64,000 nucleotides of DNA from Otis tarda (Eukaryota; Chordata; Aves; Otidiformes; Otididae). Made by a program: the position numbers and the translations under genes. The notes beneath the pieces were generated by a model. The model did no database searches. It was not told the DNA's origin and saw only the letters and a list, made by a program, of their open reading frames with translations. Shown here one piece after another: positions 1 to 12,530 of the stretch. Position 1 is the stretch's first letter; each line of letters begins with the position of its first letter. The stretch covers positions 199,715,553 through 199,779,552 of the forward strand of contig CM048552.1 of NCBI GenBank assembly GCA_026413225.1, read 5' to 3'.

Positions 1-2488
1 TGAGGTATGCCTGTCAATATAAATTAAAACAACAAGGAAATTTTCCTATTGAAATTCCCTGCACAATGTTGCTTTTAGTATTTGTAAAATGACTTCTGAA
101 GCTAGGAAATCCTTAGGAAAGATACTTGTAAAGCATTAACAGCTTTCCTTCTTGAAAGTGTACAGCTAAACATGATCATGGTCATCCATTTTAGTTAAAA
201 TTTTTAATTAACAAGAATTAAGTATGTATAATATAATTTATACCACAAATATAATAATATTCAAACAAGATTTATTCCTTCTATTTTTACTTGATTACAA
301 AGTGTAAATCTGTGTAGTGTCAAGGTCTCCTATATGTTCAAGAGAGAAATAGTCCATATCATCTAGCATGGAAAATGAAGCCCAAATGAAGCTCTGCCCT
401 TTGCAAAAAGGAACCTTGTAATGAGGTCTCACTGCTGGAAAAAAAATAAAATTATAAATTCCCTAAAATATTCATTCAGATTTTTTGATGCTTTTTCTCA
501 GGATTTCACTCTGTCTGCTAATCAGAATTTGACAAAAGTGCATTGGAGAAAACAAACATCCAGTGCTGCCAGGGCTGAGGTACTGAGCTAACCTAAACAT
601 GTGTTGTGAGGTGCTAAAGACATGATTATATTTTCATCTTTCAAAGCACAAACAAATATCACTGGAAACTCTTGGCTCCATATTCCAACAGCTGGATATC
701 TAAGTGGCATATCCAAACATGCGCACATATGTGGCTCTGAAATTTTAATTCATCTGCTCCAGAGAACACTCGCACTTGGAAGATTCAGGGAACAAAAGAC
801 AAAGCTGTGGTGCAGGTTTGAATTTGACTATTCCGTCTGATGTGACATCCAGAGGTCTCCCTGCTTTTCTTACCTGCACAGTTTTATTTATCTACATAGT
901 GAGAAGGATACGTACAAGTAGCTCTCACAGTCTTTGTCAGCCTGATGCTACCAAGGCAGTGGGATAAAACATTAGCTCTGGTACAAATTTTTCAGAGGAA
1001 ATCTACCTATACCAGCTACTCCTGTTTTGATATGTTTTGGAGAACACTTGATTTTATTATTCTCTTTTGTACAGGAAAACACTGTATACAAATGCAGACA
1101 TGAGCCAGAATGTATTTTTTTGAGAACATTAGAATGTTGAATACAGAGGGGTCAGCAGTGGACATACAAAAGGAAATAATTCATAAGGAGTCTATTATGT
1201 AGTTAAAAGTTTGTCCTTGAAAGAGTATACGAACAAAAGTTGGATGAGAAAAAGGTCCAACTTGCTAATGACCACCTGTTTCTTTGTTAATAATCAAGTG
1301 ATTGCACAGGAGACGTAATTCTCTGCCTATGTACTGTAGTCTTTATTCAAGGATTTATAACCTAGCCTTCTAGCCCTCTTATCTTATTTTGCTCAATTCT
1401 TTTACTTCAGTCCTGTCATTTTTCTTCTCTAATGTGCAGTTTCTATCAAAGTACATCTGACACTCACTTGGGCTGATTTATAGCAGTATAATTTGCACCA
1501 CTTCTGAACCTCGGCCTTGCAGTTGACAATATAACAACCATTATTTTTGTTGCCATCAAAGACTGAGACAAGACTGTCCAGAGAAGACCCTGAGCCTCTG
1601 TAGAGGAAAGGATAACTCCCCAGGCTAGGTCTGCAGCAGGTCAATCCTGTTTGTGGAAGGGATGGTTAGATTGCACTGGGCTAAGAAATTGCGTTGCACT
1701 GTGAAAAACCTCAAAGATTACTTGAAGGTGTTATTTATTTAAGGGAGAGTTCCCTGTTTTCACTGATATTGGAGCAGCACCAGTAACATTAGCAGTGTTT
1801 GAATCCCTCCAGTAGACTGACATGGAGCTGCTGCTGGTGTTTAACAACGTGCCAGATACCTATGTGTGAAACATGGTTAATTGCTACCGACAGCGCATTC
1901 ACACTTGGGTACCCCATCAAGCTAACTGGTGAAATGTTAATATGCTGGTGTCAGTGGAAAACCAATACATATCCTCAAAGGCTGTGTTTTTTTTAGACGG
2001 TGTGTCTAAAAGCTGTGCGTGTCCTGCAGTTCTGGTACTCCCGGTCATACAAACGGGCTGGCATGTGTGAGTACACCACCGGTACCCTTCTGCCTGGTAG
2101 GGCACATTTAAGACTCACAGGGACATGAACACTTGGATGTCACCTGAGTACACAGTCACAGTTGGGAGCTGGGGGATGATCCAGGTCCTCTCATGTTAGA
2201 GTCAGCCATCGGAGAACCATGCCTGAAGGCATCTGATAGACAAAACTAGGATAAGTCTTCAGGAGCAAACTTGTCCCCTTGGTCTTAAACTTTCCCTTTC
2301 CTCACCACCAAAAAGAGTACTCCTTCAAGTCCTTTAAGATTCTGGAAGTTGTCAAAAGCCAACCCGAGGTTAGGAAGTAGTGTGGCACAGAAGCAAACAG
2401 ATTTGAGGACCCAAAGTCTGCACTGTCTGTCTGTGGGTTTCCAAGGGTGTTTCACCTAGATGAGCTCTGGTCTGGCCCTAGGAGCTCA

Positions 2489-2508
2489 GAGCCCACCAAG
2501 GTGGGCTC
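2489..2508. repeat. Perfect 9-bp inverted repeat with 2-nt loop
   Basis: The arm gagcccacc (2489-2497) is followed by AA and then its exact reverse complement (2500-2508). It lies in a locally GC-richer patch. The loop is too tight for a typical small-RNA precursor, and the arms may simply be a chance palindrome. Confidence 0.6.
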
Positions 2509-3597
2509 CTCTTCTAGTTTAGTTTCATCTGGAAAAACCCATTTTGCATTGTGAGATCACTTCACGGTACAAACCAAAATAGGAACACAAGGCTGTCTTC
2601 TTCCAGACCCCACTCCTTGTCCAAACTGCAATGCTGCTGCAGATGTATTCAAAGTTAGATGGCAATGCAGAGCAACTCTCTTGAAGTCTTTTGCTTGGGG
2701 TAACCTAGAGGAGATTAATATTCAGCAAGTGAATTAACATCCTGAGACAAACAGACCACTTTAAAGTATTTCTGGTGAGACAGTTAAATGTGGATTGTGT
2801 CTAACATCGTCAGTCATATATGACAGCCATGACTACAAGCTAAGAGAAATGTAGATACAGGGCAGAAAACAGTCATTCCTCTTTTGCTTTTCTTTTCCAG
2901 AGAAATATTTCTCACTGGCAACAGTCTCTGCAACTTTCTAGTCAGAGAAATATTCTTCGAGACAATAGAGAGTGTATTTTCAATTTTATAAGCCAATGCA
3001 AACTTGAGACAAAAAGGAGTCTTGAGAATAAACTCCAAAGCTATAATAAGTCAGATGCAAGAATGCTGAATGTTAATAAGCTGCCACAGCACAAAGAAAA
3101 CACCAGAAAAAACTGCAGCTGCCTGTGGTGAGGAAGAATTAATAAAATAGTCAGGCCCTGCAAGGGAGTATTTGCTAGGTAAAAGAAAGTATTGCACATT
3201 TCAGCTGGTTGGTATGCTGTTCCTGATCTAAGACCATCAGAAGTTAAGAGGAATGTCCCTTTCAGTCTTCTGGTTACCAAGGTGCCATAACTACTGCCTC
3301 TTCTGGGGATATATCTGTTGTGCTTGAAGGCTTGGGTAAGAAGAGGTGGTGGTTTGGTGGTGAAGAAGAAGGGGAACCAGGGACAGGCAGAGGAAACATA
3401 GGGAGAAGAATTTCCCCTATTGTGCTTTATTGCTCTTTTTGCTGAATATAGGTACAGCAAGATTGATCAGTGTCTAGCTTTTCTGAGATTAGCATCTATG
3501 ACACATTCTGGTTTTGTTTCCAGTCGTTTCATCCACACTCGAGTTTTGCCTGTTCATGTAAAATTATGATTTCAGATGGACTTTTGTTCCCTATGGT

Positions 3598-3628
3598 CTC
3601 TATTAAACTCCCTAAGAGTTTAATAGAG
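3598..3628. repeat. Perfect 13-bp hairpin plus adjoining palindrome
   Basis: The left arm ctctattaaactc (3598-3610) and the right arm gagtttaatagag (3616-3628) are exact reverse complements around a 5-nt loop (cctaa). The last base of the right arm begins a second perfect palindrome, gtcaattgac (3628-3637). Pairing does not extend outside the 13-bp stem, so it is shorter than a usual pre-miRNA. It could be a cruciform-forming site, a remnant of a palindromic element, or chance. Confidence 0.7.
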
Positions 3629-4543
3629 TCAATTGACTTGACAGAATCCTTGTTGAGTACTCCATTTTCATACAAAGGCTCCTGGTACTTCTTCTGTTGA
3701 AGCTGAGCCATCAGCTGTGGGCAGGTGCTCAAAGCATCTTTTGATCTATCATATGGAATCCATTGCAGTCATCTGATGTAGGCAGTGCTATTTCTTTCAT
3801 ATCCACATGTCTGAAATACACTTGGATTCTTCTGCTAGCTGGAGCTACTGCCCAAGTAATGGAAGTAATGAAAAAATCTGATAAGGTTTTCAATAAACTA
3901 CGTCTTATGTATGGGGAATATAAGGCATATCAGCGTGAAGTTGTGGAAAACAAGTCTTATTGAGCAAACTGTTCACCCATTTTTTGGTGCAGTTTCAGAT
4001 TTAGTCAGTAAAAACTGACCAAAGATGGTAAACTTACTGGAATTTGAGTTGATGTAATGCAAGTTTTTGAAAAAAGCTTAGTATCAAGAACCAGGTATTA
4101 CATGTTCAGAAATATTAATGAGGTGCCAAAAGATAGACATTTATGTTTTTTCTTTAATTGAATGAAAATTTTTTTCTAGTGAGGGTGTGCAAGGATAAAG
4201 ATAAAGTCTTATGACACTCAGCACTTGTACCAGTCATTAGGAAGTTAATAGGCATAATGTATAAAATCTCAGATGGCAAAAACTGATGAGGAGAGACAGT
4301 CAGGGAGTGGACTGTGGAAAGCAATGGATCTGAGAGGGCTAGCACATCATAATGAAAAAGCACTTGGAAGTGAGTCCCTAGTACAATGGTATGGCAAGGG
4401 TGGAAGGAAGCCCCACATGCAGAACAGGTTAGAGAGAGAATTTTCTGTTCGTACGTAGACCCACTCAAAGGAAAACACAGCCGTGCGTAAAGAATCCAGG
4501 AAGTTTCTAGTGTGAATTGGTGACAACTGGAAGCTATTTAGAA

Positions 4544-4635
4544 ACATAGAATACTTTGAGTTGGAAGGACCTTTAAAGGTCATCTAGTCCAACACCACTG
4601 CAAGGAGCAGGGACATCTCCAAACAGATCAGGTTG
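4544..4635 (-). mobile_element. CR1 LINE 3' end, minus strand
   Basis: Read on the minus strand this is the standard avian CR1 3' terminus. It has the codons around the end of ORF2 (gcaacctgatctg...), the 'ggagatgtccctgctccttgca' type block, the 'ttggactagatgacctttaaaggtcc' type block, and a degenerate tail ending near tattctatg. Only about 90 bp remain, so it is a strongly 5'-truncated insertion. It directly abuts a plus-strand CR1 at 4636. It carries no coding potential of its own. Confidence 0.85.
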
Positions 4636-5542
4636 CTTGTCTGAATAGTCTGCATGGATTTACAAAAGGAAAAGCATGCCTGACCAATGTGATAGCCTTC
4701 TGTGATGAGATGACTGGCTTATTGATGAAGGGAAAGAAGTAAATATTGTTTATCTTGACCTTAGCAAGGTACACTCACATAACATCTTCATAGACAAACT
4801 AATGAGGTACACACTAGACTAGTGAACAGTGAGGTGGATTGAAAAACTGATTGAACTACCAGGTTCAAAGGCTTGTGATCAGTAGCAGAAAGTCCAGCAG
4901 GAGGCCAGTCAGTAAAGGGATGCCCAAAGGTCAACACTGTGGACAACACTTTACAGCATCTTTATTAATAACCTGGATGGTGTGGCAGAGCACATCTTCA
5001 GCACAGGTCATAAAAAACTGGTAGGAGTAGCTGACACACCAGAAGACACCAAGTTCTGCTTCTGTGGAGGAATAACCCCAGGCACCAGGACAGCCTGGGA
5101 GTGATTGACTGGGAGGGAGCTTTGCAGAGAAGGACCTGTGGGTCCTGATGGACAACAAGTTGACCATAAGCTAGAAATGTGCCTTTATGGCAATGAAGCC
5201 CAGCAGTCTCCTGAGCTGTATTAGGCAAAGCATTGTCAGCAGGTCGAGGGAGGTGATCCTTTCCTTCTGCTCAGCTCTGGTGAGACACATCTGGAATGCT
5301 GTGTCCAGTGGTGGGCTGCCCAATACAAGAGAGACGTGAACATAGTAGAGTTACTGTGATGGGCCACTAAGATCATTGGAGATTTGGAGCATCTATCTTA
5401 CAAGGAGAAGCTGAGAGAGCTGGTAGTGTTCAGCCTGATGGAGAGAAGATTCAGGTGGATACTGTCACTGTGATGAGACCACCTCCAGATTTGCCTTCCA
5501 AACTCAGCTATCCTGTGGTTCTGTGTTTCTGTGTGACTCTGT
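4636..5542 (+). mobile_element. Degraded CR1 LINE ORF2 fragment, plus strand
   Basis: The segment from about 4650 matches the CR1 reverse-transcriptase coding region (tgcatggatttac..., then 'atgcctgacca', then 'gatagccttctgtgatgagatgac'). It continues through the palm region (about 4925-5060), the connection region (about 5080-5240) and the conserved '...ctcagctctggtgagacacatctggaatgctgtgtccag' stretch at about 5268-5310. The ORF2 C-terminal region is largely deleted after about 5460. A worn 3' tail with TTCTGTG-like units lies at about 5500-5542. No frame stays open, so this is an old, inactive copy of a subfamily different from the one with ATTCTATG tails. Confidence 0.8.
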
Positions 5543-6329
5543 TTATATATGGCAGTGGCTGTACACAGCTCTGTTTGTATGTGGCATATCTCTATACAGC
5601 ATAGTATACTTGGGTACAGTGGAAATAAATCTCAGCACAAAACTAACTCTGCTGTATTAAAAATGTGGAAACAACTGCAGTTTGTACTGTGAAGGGAAAT
5701 CTCAATATGATTTTGCCAGATATTTGAGATAAGACCATTTCAAGGAGATATTTAAGGACCCTTTTTCTCTGACCTAAATAACAGACTTAGGAGGAAAACT
5801 GTTAAGTGAATGGTATAAAGAGAGTACTTCAGAAATGCCCCTTGGAAGACAGATGCTGTAGCCCTAGTACTGAGGCAATTTTGGTAATCCATTCCCTTTT
5901 CTTTTCCTGCTTGCTGAGGTCACTCACCATCTGCTTGAACCACACACTTGGCTGTATGGCTTTAAAAGTCAGCTTGTTACTCAGTTCAGGAGCAAAAAGT
6001 ATCTTTTAAAGTTACCAGAGCAACCAGCTCTGAATTGCAGAGCATTGTCTTGGCAAGACAGATAGTCTTTATTTACGTTATTTCTATTTTTATAAAACAA
6101 TATATCTTCTAAAATGTGGAGCTATTTTTTCTCATTAATTATGTGCAATTTTAAATTTATTTTAACTAGCACAAAAAATGAAGACAAGTGATAGTGTTGG
6201 CACAAAGAAAAATGGGGTCCAGAATATCCAAACACACCCTGTGGAAGGGGTAGGACTGCAATTCGTATTAATTAAACACGCATCTATGGCTGCTTTGTCA
6301 ACTAGTCTAGATCACCCGTCTCCTGACTC

Positions 6330-6830
6330 ACACTGTCTGAATACTGCTCTTTTCAGCCCTGTGCCTCTTCCCACCTCATCACTTTTGCAGCCCTTCCACC
6401 AATGCACCCCTGCCCTTTCCCCTCTGCCACAGGTATTTCCCAATCCCTCCACTATCTCAGGGTTCTTATTGAAGTCCCAGCTCCTTGTCCATCCCTTTGC
6501 TCAGCCAGCTCTGAAGGCCTCCCACCTTCCACCATGTTAAATCTTCCCCCTAGTCCTTTTCCTTCCTTTCCACAGCTGAAAAACTCACTTTACCCTCTTC
6601 CCACCTCACTCATTGACCTGGGTTGCCCTTGCCCCACAGCATCTTTGGGTCTGAGCTGACAATTAAAATCCATCTTCCAACTGATTTTTTACTTACATTT
6701 CTTCTTAGTCTTTCTTTCCATTGATGTCTCAGCCCCTCTTGTCCTCTGCTTCTCTTTCCCTTTCCATTCTCTCTAGTCTCCACCTGACAATCTACTCTCT
6801 TTTTATTTCCCAGTCTGGTTTTTTTTTTAT
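6330..6830. repeat. Pyrimidine-rich strand-asymmetric block
   Basis: For about 500 bp the plus strand is dominated by C and T runs such as ccctgccctttcccctctg and ccttttccttcctttcc, with few purine runs. It is not a short-unit tandem repeat. Such blocks can be eroded microsatellite, introns with long polypyrimidine stretches, or simply composition. I recognise no family match. Confidence 0.6.
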
Positions 6831-7440
6831 TCCTTATGCTTGCCTCTGGCCTAAAAAAAGAAGACATCTTGTCCTTAAGTAATACTCCCAGAGAGTTTCA
6901 GTGAGAAGGGGAACCTGAAGATGTGTAGTCCATTAAAATCTGGTGGAGAGAAGAAGAGATAAAGGAAACAAACAACAAGCATGCTGAAAAAAATGTTTAG
7001 TTTGCATATATTTTTGAATCAACTTTAAGTTTATAATTTAAGGATATGTAAAAGTGTGGCACCAACTAACCATGTGTATGTCCACCTAGTATGAATGGTC
7101 ATCTTTGCCCAAAGCAACAATTTGCAGTCTTGTGGTACAAAAGTCATAGGCAATAAATGGGAGAAGACAGTTTATCTAAGGACTGTTTACTTTTTCTTAA
7201 ACATGTATGAAGCTTTATATTGTTCTTCATGTTACATGTTCTTTCCTTTTAGGAGTGTAAGAGTGAAAAACTTAAGCAAATTAGTGGTATCACACTACAG
7301 CAGCAAGGAGTGATGTTGTGATGGCAACATCAGGAAGCTCCAGCAGCTACTACTGCTTGAATGGAGGAGAACTAGAGGGCAGGACAAGAACTAGTGCACC
7401 AGGGTCTCCTGGGTGACTTAAGAAAGCAATATTTCCTCTA

Positions 7441-7530
7441 AAAACTCCTTACTTTATTTATTATTTATTACTATTTTTATAGAATTTTTATTTATTGGAT
7501 ATTGGATATAATATTTATTATTATTGGAGG
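7441..7530. repeat. TTTA/TATTT-rich low-complexity sequence
   Basis: Interrupted TTTA and TATTT units (tttatttattatttattac, later ttatttattggatattgga) form an imperfect AT-rich simple repeat. A short tandem of ggatattggatat lies inside it at about 7497-7508. Confidence 0.7.
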
Positions 7531-7971
7531 CCAAATGTGGGTACATGACTATTTCAGATCACACATCAGACAAGCCCTTCTAAGCCTTTCCTCCTCAGAG
7601 TGCTGAACATTGCCAGGACTGTAGCCTGTCTCCTGATACACTCCAGAGCACGAGGAACAAGACACCAACCCAAAAGTCTTGACTTCTTCACTGACTGCGA
7701 GGGGATTTGAATCTGGTCCTGGTGCAGCGTTTTGATGAAGTGATAAACTGAAAAGGTGAAGAACAGATTTCATTGAGTTCTTTTTCCATATCACATGGTA
7801 CTCACACATGCCACAGGACTGGGGCATGGAAGATGTTTGTCTTTGTCAAACTCACAGAATCTCCATTATCAGAACAAAAGATATTTTCCCCAACAGTGAG
7901 GGGCAGCTAGGAAAAGGAGAAGCAAGTGTGGCTTTACATAGAGGATTTATTAGTAAATAAGTGGGGTTAGG

Positions 7972-8021
7972 ATCACAGAATAATTAGGCTGGAAAGGACC
8001 TGCACAGTTTGGCTGTAAAAG
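7972..8021 (-). mobile_element. CR1 3' tail remnant, minus strand
   Basis: The string atcacagaataattaggctg followed by gaaaggacctgcaca matches the start of a reverse-oriented avian CR1 3' end, which typically reads 'atcatagaat.g.tt.ggttggaaaggacct'. Only about 40-50 bp are recognisable. The sequence after about 8021 does not follow the CR1 consensus I know. It is a short, diverged remnant. Confidence 0.55.
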
Positions 8022-11000
8022 CAGAGGAGAGGAAAAGCCACAGTGTCAGACTCCTCAGAGGGAGCCAGTTTGTGCTCTGTCGTTGCCCAAGAAGCAACTT
8101 GCTCTAGAAGCCAGTGCTGAGCATCCTGTGGATCTCTGAACCCCCATGAAAAACACCATGTGCTATGAATGAGCTTTCCATGGCTCTGGGGAGCTAATGG
8201 CTCTGCAGTGAGGAGACAGCTCAGCCTGGTTCGTGCATAAACAACACATGGCAGGGCTCTGTGAAATCAAAAAGACGTCTAGGCAAACACACTACGGACA
8301 ACGGCTTGTCACAACAGCATCTGCTGTAAACCTCAGGTGTTATTTTCATAAAGACACCCGAAGAAATCAAACTGACCTGGCCATCATCTCATGTGGTATG
8401 ATGCACCGTGACATGGGGATGTGCTAGAATGTGTGGGACAATTCCTACAGCAGTCAGTCAGTCACTACTCTGCTGAGGGTGGGTTTGAACCCCAGTGCTT
8501 TCTGCACTGAAATCTGGTTTTACCCTCTTCTCACCTGGGATAATTTTCTCTGAGGCAAGATCTGGCCATTTTTTTTTTACATTTAATTTGCTTGTTCACA
8601 TACCTGTTTCATTTAATTCCTTACTTTTTCCTCTTCTATAATTCTTATCTTCACGTAATAAGATCCAATTAAACTCAGTTATGCCGATAGTAGAATGGTT
8701 ATTTCTTCAAGCTGATCCTTTCTGGCTCCACTTCAGATCTTAGAGGGATTGTACATTCACCCACACATCCACCATTAAAAAAACAAGGCATCAGGCTTTC
8801 AAATAAGTTAGTTCTAGCAAACAAAAAAGCTCCATAAATTAAATTAAAACACATTAATTGAAGTACAGCAATTGGAAAATACTGGGGTATTTGCTGTACC
8901 ACATTTTTTTATTCACCTTAGTGACATCTTATCAGCTCAAAATGCACTAACAGCAAGAAGGAAAAAAAAGTTAGATGTTTACTAGAACTGTCTGAGGTTT
9001 ATTTTGTTGCAGTAGGTTTTGGTACCAAATTGGTAGCAGTTGAAAAGCTAACTGCAGTAAAAAATGTAACTGAATTATATAATCGTAATAATGATGGATA
9101 ATGCCAGAGTAATTTGTGGATGTAGAACAAACAAAAATTCAAAGGCAAGATGTACATAGCATTGGAAGAACTGGACATGCACAGGGGAGTAAATAATAAA
9201 ATATAATATAGCAGCTGTCTGAGAACTTAACATGCATAAAATAGAACAGGTTAAATAGAGTGTGAGAACTATTCAAGGATTAATTCACACATTGAGATTT
9301 TCCAGAGGAGGTGAGCAAAGGCAGCAGAGAGAGAGAGCTCTGTGCTTGGGCAGAACGGAGGGATCTCCTCTTTCACGGTAATAAAGGAAACCCACAACCG
9401 AGTGGTGCTACGCCAGGGAACCTGCAGCCTTTTCACAAAGAATTCAGGTTGACTAGGAAAAGACGAGATGAAACAACTATTTTCTAATTACGACTGCTGA
9501 ACCAACAATGTTAACTTTTTCCTTCCATTTACTGTTAAGGATTTGCTATCTTTCCTCCCAGATATTTTCCATTAAGTGAATTTTTGTGGCCATCTCTAAC
9601 ACTCCTGACAAGGAGAATATCCATATCCACATCCATAATCATACATTGATATATGTGTCTAACCCACACTCTTTCTTCAGCTTAGGTAGAATTTCCCTTT
9701 AGAAATCTGAACGGGTCATAGGGATTAGGTTATTTTTAATGGCAGGGCCAGAGTACTCCTTATGTTTTGTATATTGCTGCCAGAATAATTCACTAAAAAA
9801 AACCAAATAAACTCTAGTGCATTTTTTTGTTTGTTTTTGTTTCTGTTTCTGTGGGGTTTTTTTTTGTTTGGTTGGTTGGGTTTTTTTTGTGATGGCATAT
9901 TATTCACAACATTTAGCCTGGAAGGCTATGTTCCTTTTTTTTAAAAAATGCTTCATTATGACTACTTGCTACCTGCTGATTGTGGTTTGCTCTCTGTATT
10001 ATATAAAATTTCTGCTTATGATTGGTGATGGGCATTTTTTAAAGATGAGACTAGTGCACGAAAAATAGTGAATTACTTCCAGCCCCCCCTCAGTGTAAAT
10101 AATTGTCCATGCTAAGCTTCGTGAAATGTTCAGTAGTCACATAAGCAGTTATGAATAAATTGGGGCTCATCTGACCACTCAGAAAAAGATAATGCTTATC
10201 ACACCATGAAAAACTATGCATAGAACTCAGTATGCTCGATCAAGAAAATATTAGAACAATGGTTTTTGCATTATCCAGTTAGCTCCAACACCAGAAAAAT
10301 TGAAACCTGCATTTCCAAACTTAAGTTTTCCAACATTATTTTTCTTTCACAGATGTCCAGTCAATGGGTGCCCTTTAAATTTCAATGTCACATTTTGACA
10401 AGAAAATGCAAGGAAGGCATGTTTTGCAAGTGCTTTTTACAAGAAAATGGTATAAAACAACAGTTTTGCCCAGTGTTAGAAATGCTTTGTCAAAATACTA
10501 CTTCAGTCAAATCTAAGGTTTTATTTTAAGGTAACACTGAAATATTTAAGAAAACAAGTAGGGCCCTGTTCTAAGAAATGCATTTTCTGGTTTGCAGAGC
10601 TGTGCAACAGAATGAGTATTACTCATTATTCCTGATTTATTCATTGCAGTTAGTTATTAGCCAGCTTTATTGAATTTCCTAGCAGGATGCCATTCCATTT
10701 TAAAGGCACATGTGTGTTATAGCAACCCTTAATTTATTGGTTTTTTTACAATATAAAAGCCCTATTTGTTGTTGGTTAACAAAGCTGTAATCATGCTAAA
10801 ATTTGTCATTTTATTGGCTTTCACTGAATGCCTTGTGAGTGACATCTTCAGTGCAATGTTATCATTAATCTTCTTAAAGAATCAGACCAACATGTAGCTT
10901 GGAATAGTCTTCTCAAATTTTAAGAGGTGTCTTTCTTATTTCACTTTTATGAACAAAGATGATTATAGCACCAGTGCGGTTTGTGGTTTTGCATTTAAAA

Positions 11001-12154
11001 TTGCTCTCCTGAAAACTCTGTGACCAGCTGAATATTCAGAGGTTTAAAACACTTTTAATGGCGTTTTGAGGAATGAAAACTGTATCTGAGTTTTATAAAA
11101 ATGTCTTGATTTCCTACCATGTTTATTTTGGTAAGGTACAGCTAAAAAAAACTCGTAGTGAATAACTTAAAAAACTGTGGTTCTCACTTAATCTCATTTA
11201 AAATATCCATGGGATTTCCAAAGGCCAGAAAAGCAGATTAAAAATTCTTTTACAGATCATATGAGATATTGCTTATTAAAGCATGGATTAATTACTTCTC
11301 TGTTGATAAATTACTTCTGACACATGTAATTAAAGCAGAAGATTCGATCATTAACTTCAATCAGTGTGAAAGTAGACTTAAAAAGAGTAAATTGTAATGC
11401 ACAAAGGGTAATAGCCTTTAGGTAAACTACATTTTTTATATTTTAAAGTATCTTTTACTGGAAAATGTTTATTAAAATATCATATGTATCTGATTTTTCA
11501 TATTTCTAAATCTACAAAACACTAAAACAACATGAAAGGAAAAAAAATGCTTGCAACATGGATAAAACTTTGGAGGAAGAACTGTTTGACATTGTAATCA
11601 TGGTATGGTACATATATGTAGCATATGTCTATGATGTCCCACAGATGCAGATAGGTTCGTGTCTTACATTGCTAGTTATTGTACAAACATGAAGAAAAAG
11701 GCAGTCTCTGACTCAGAGAAAGGTTTGTGACATTAGTAACTACATCTCTGTGTGATTGCATCACACTGCAAAGAGAAAATTATGCTACCTCAGAGAAAGG
11801 CTGATGCCTCAGCCTCATTACATGCCTCACTGACGCAAAAAATGCAGTCATTTTCAGTGAAATGACTGCCTTGGAGTATCTCGTTCACTGACAAATCCTA
11901 GTGAAGTGGCTTCTACTTCAAAGTGGCTGGTAAGAACCAACTCTGTGTCCCTTCCAACCCAGATTTCAATGGTTTTATTACATTTCTGTAGGATAGTGGC
12001 TATTATCTGGATATGGTGCCATTGACTACTACCAGATTTACTACTATCCAGCTCAGTAGTCCAGATGATTTTCAACCCACCAAAGAATCTGTTTGTCTAA
12101 TGCACACTTATTTAGCTTCTAGATTATATTATATTTTATTATATGAAGTTCTAA
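8022..12154. other. Unique non-coding sequence
   Basis: No gene or mobile element was recognised over about 4.1 kb. It is AT-rich with many homopolymer runs. A T/G-rich simple stretch lies at about 9818-9890. The open frame at 9817-10068 derives partly from that T-rich run and is not credible as a gene. The minus-strand frame at 11854-12075 has no motif I know. Confidence 0.6.
9818..9890. repeat. T/G-rich simple sequence
   Basis: Units of TTTG, TTTCTG and TTGG alternate with long T runs (for example gtttgtttttgtttctg, then a T9 and a T8 run). This is a degenerate polyT-derived microsatellite. It has no CR1-type tail. Confidence 0.7.
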
Positions 12155-12530
12155 ATGTCTCCAAGGATGGAAACTCCACAGCCTCCCTGGGAAACCTGTG
12201 TCAGTGTTTGACCACCTCTGTTGCAAAGATATTTTTTCCCTTATACTTAGCTGGAATTTCTCTTGTTACAATCTGTTTCTCTTGTCTCTCTTCCTTCATG
12301 CTGAGGAGCCTTCTCTGCACTGTCCTATCAGGTGGTTGAAGAAAGCAACAAAATCTCTCTACAGCCTCCTCTTCTTAAGGCTGAACAAATCCACTTGTTT
12401 CAGCCTCTGCTCACATATCATGATCTTCAGTGCCTTGATGACCTTCATGGCCTCTGCTGGACTCACTCCAGTATATTCATACCTTTCTTGAGCACTTTGC
12501 CACAGATGTGGTCTCACAATCACAAAACTG
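12155..12530 (-). mobile_element. CR1 LINE ORF2 C-terminal fragment, minus strand
   Basis: Read in reverse, the segment runs through the CR1 ORF2 C-terminal region. From right to left it has the 'gtgagaccacatctgtggc' connection block, the 'ggccatgaaggtcatcaagg' type block, 'cttaagaagaggaggctgta', the CR1 'acaggagaaattccagctaa' type block, and 'ggtttcccagggaggctgtgg' near the ORF2 end. The terminal 3' UTR and tail are missing or worn at the left edge. Many stops and indels show an old copy. A piece from the endonuclease end of a CR1 in the same orientation lies at 12830-13300 and may belong to the same original insertion, with the middle lost. Confidence 0.8.

Larger units (their letters stand above)
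1..4543. other. Unique non-coding sequence, no gene recognised
   Basis: I see no recognisable gene or transposon here. Open frames on both strands stay below about 140 codons, carry no domain I know, and conflict between strands. The longest lies on the minus strand at 3041-3460 (139 codons); it has a low-complexity, hydrophobic, serine/leucine-rich translation and is probably chance. Two short perfect hairpins (2489-2508 and 3598-3628) are listed separately. The DNA is AT-rich by eye, as expected of avian intergenic or intronic sequence. Confidence 0.6.
5543..7971. other. Unique non-coding sequence
   Basis: No gene or clear mobile element was recognised. It includes a pyrimidine-rich block (6330-6830, listed separately) and a TTTA-rich low-complexity stretch at about 7441-7530. 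The reading frames across the pyrimidine block (for example 6178-6540 plus) translate to Pro/Ser/Leu-rich sequence. That is what biased base composition would give, so I do not call them genes. Confidence 0.55.

Noticed and set aside
3041..3460. 139-codon minus-strand ORF
   Set aside because: Among the longest non-CR1 frames, but its translation has no domain I know. In 64 kb of six-frame AT-rich DNA several frames above 110 codons are expected by chance.
6178..6540. 120-codon Pro/Ser/Leu-rich ORF
   Set aside because: It lies in the pyrimidine-rich block. The composition explains both the lack of stops and the residue bias.
8479..8492. Possible tRNA B-box (ggtttgaacccc)
   Set aside because: No matching A-box, acceptor stem or cloverleaf could be built around it on the plus strand.
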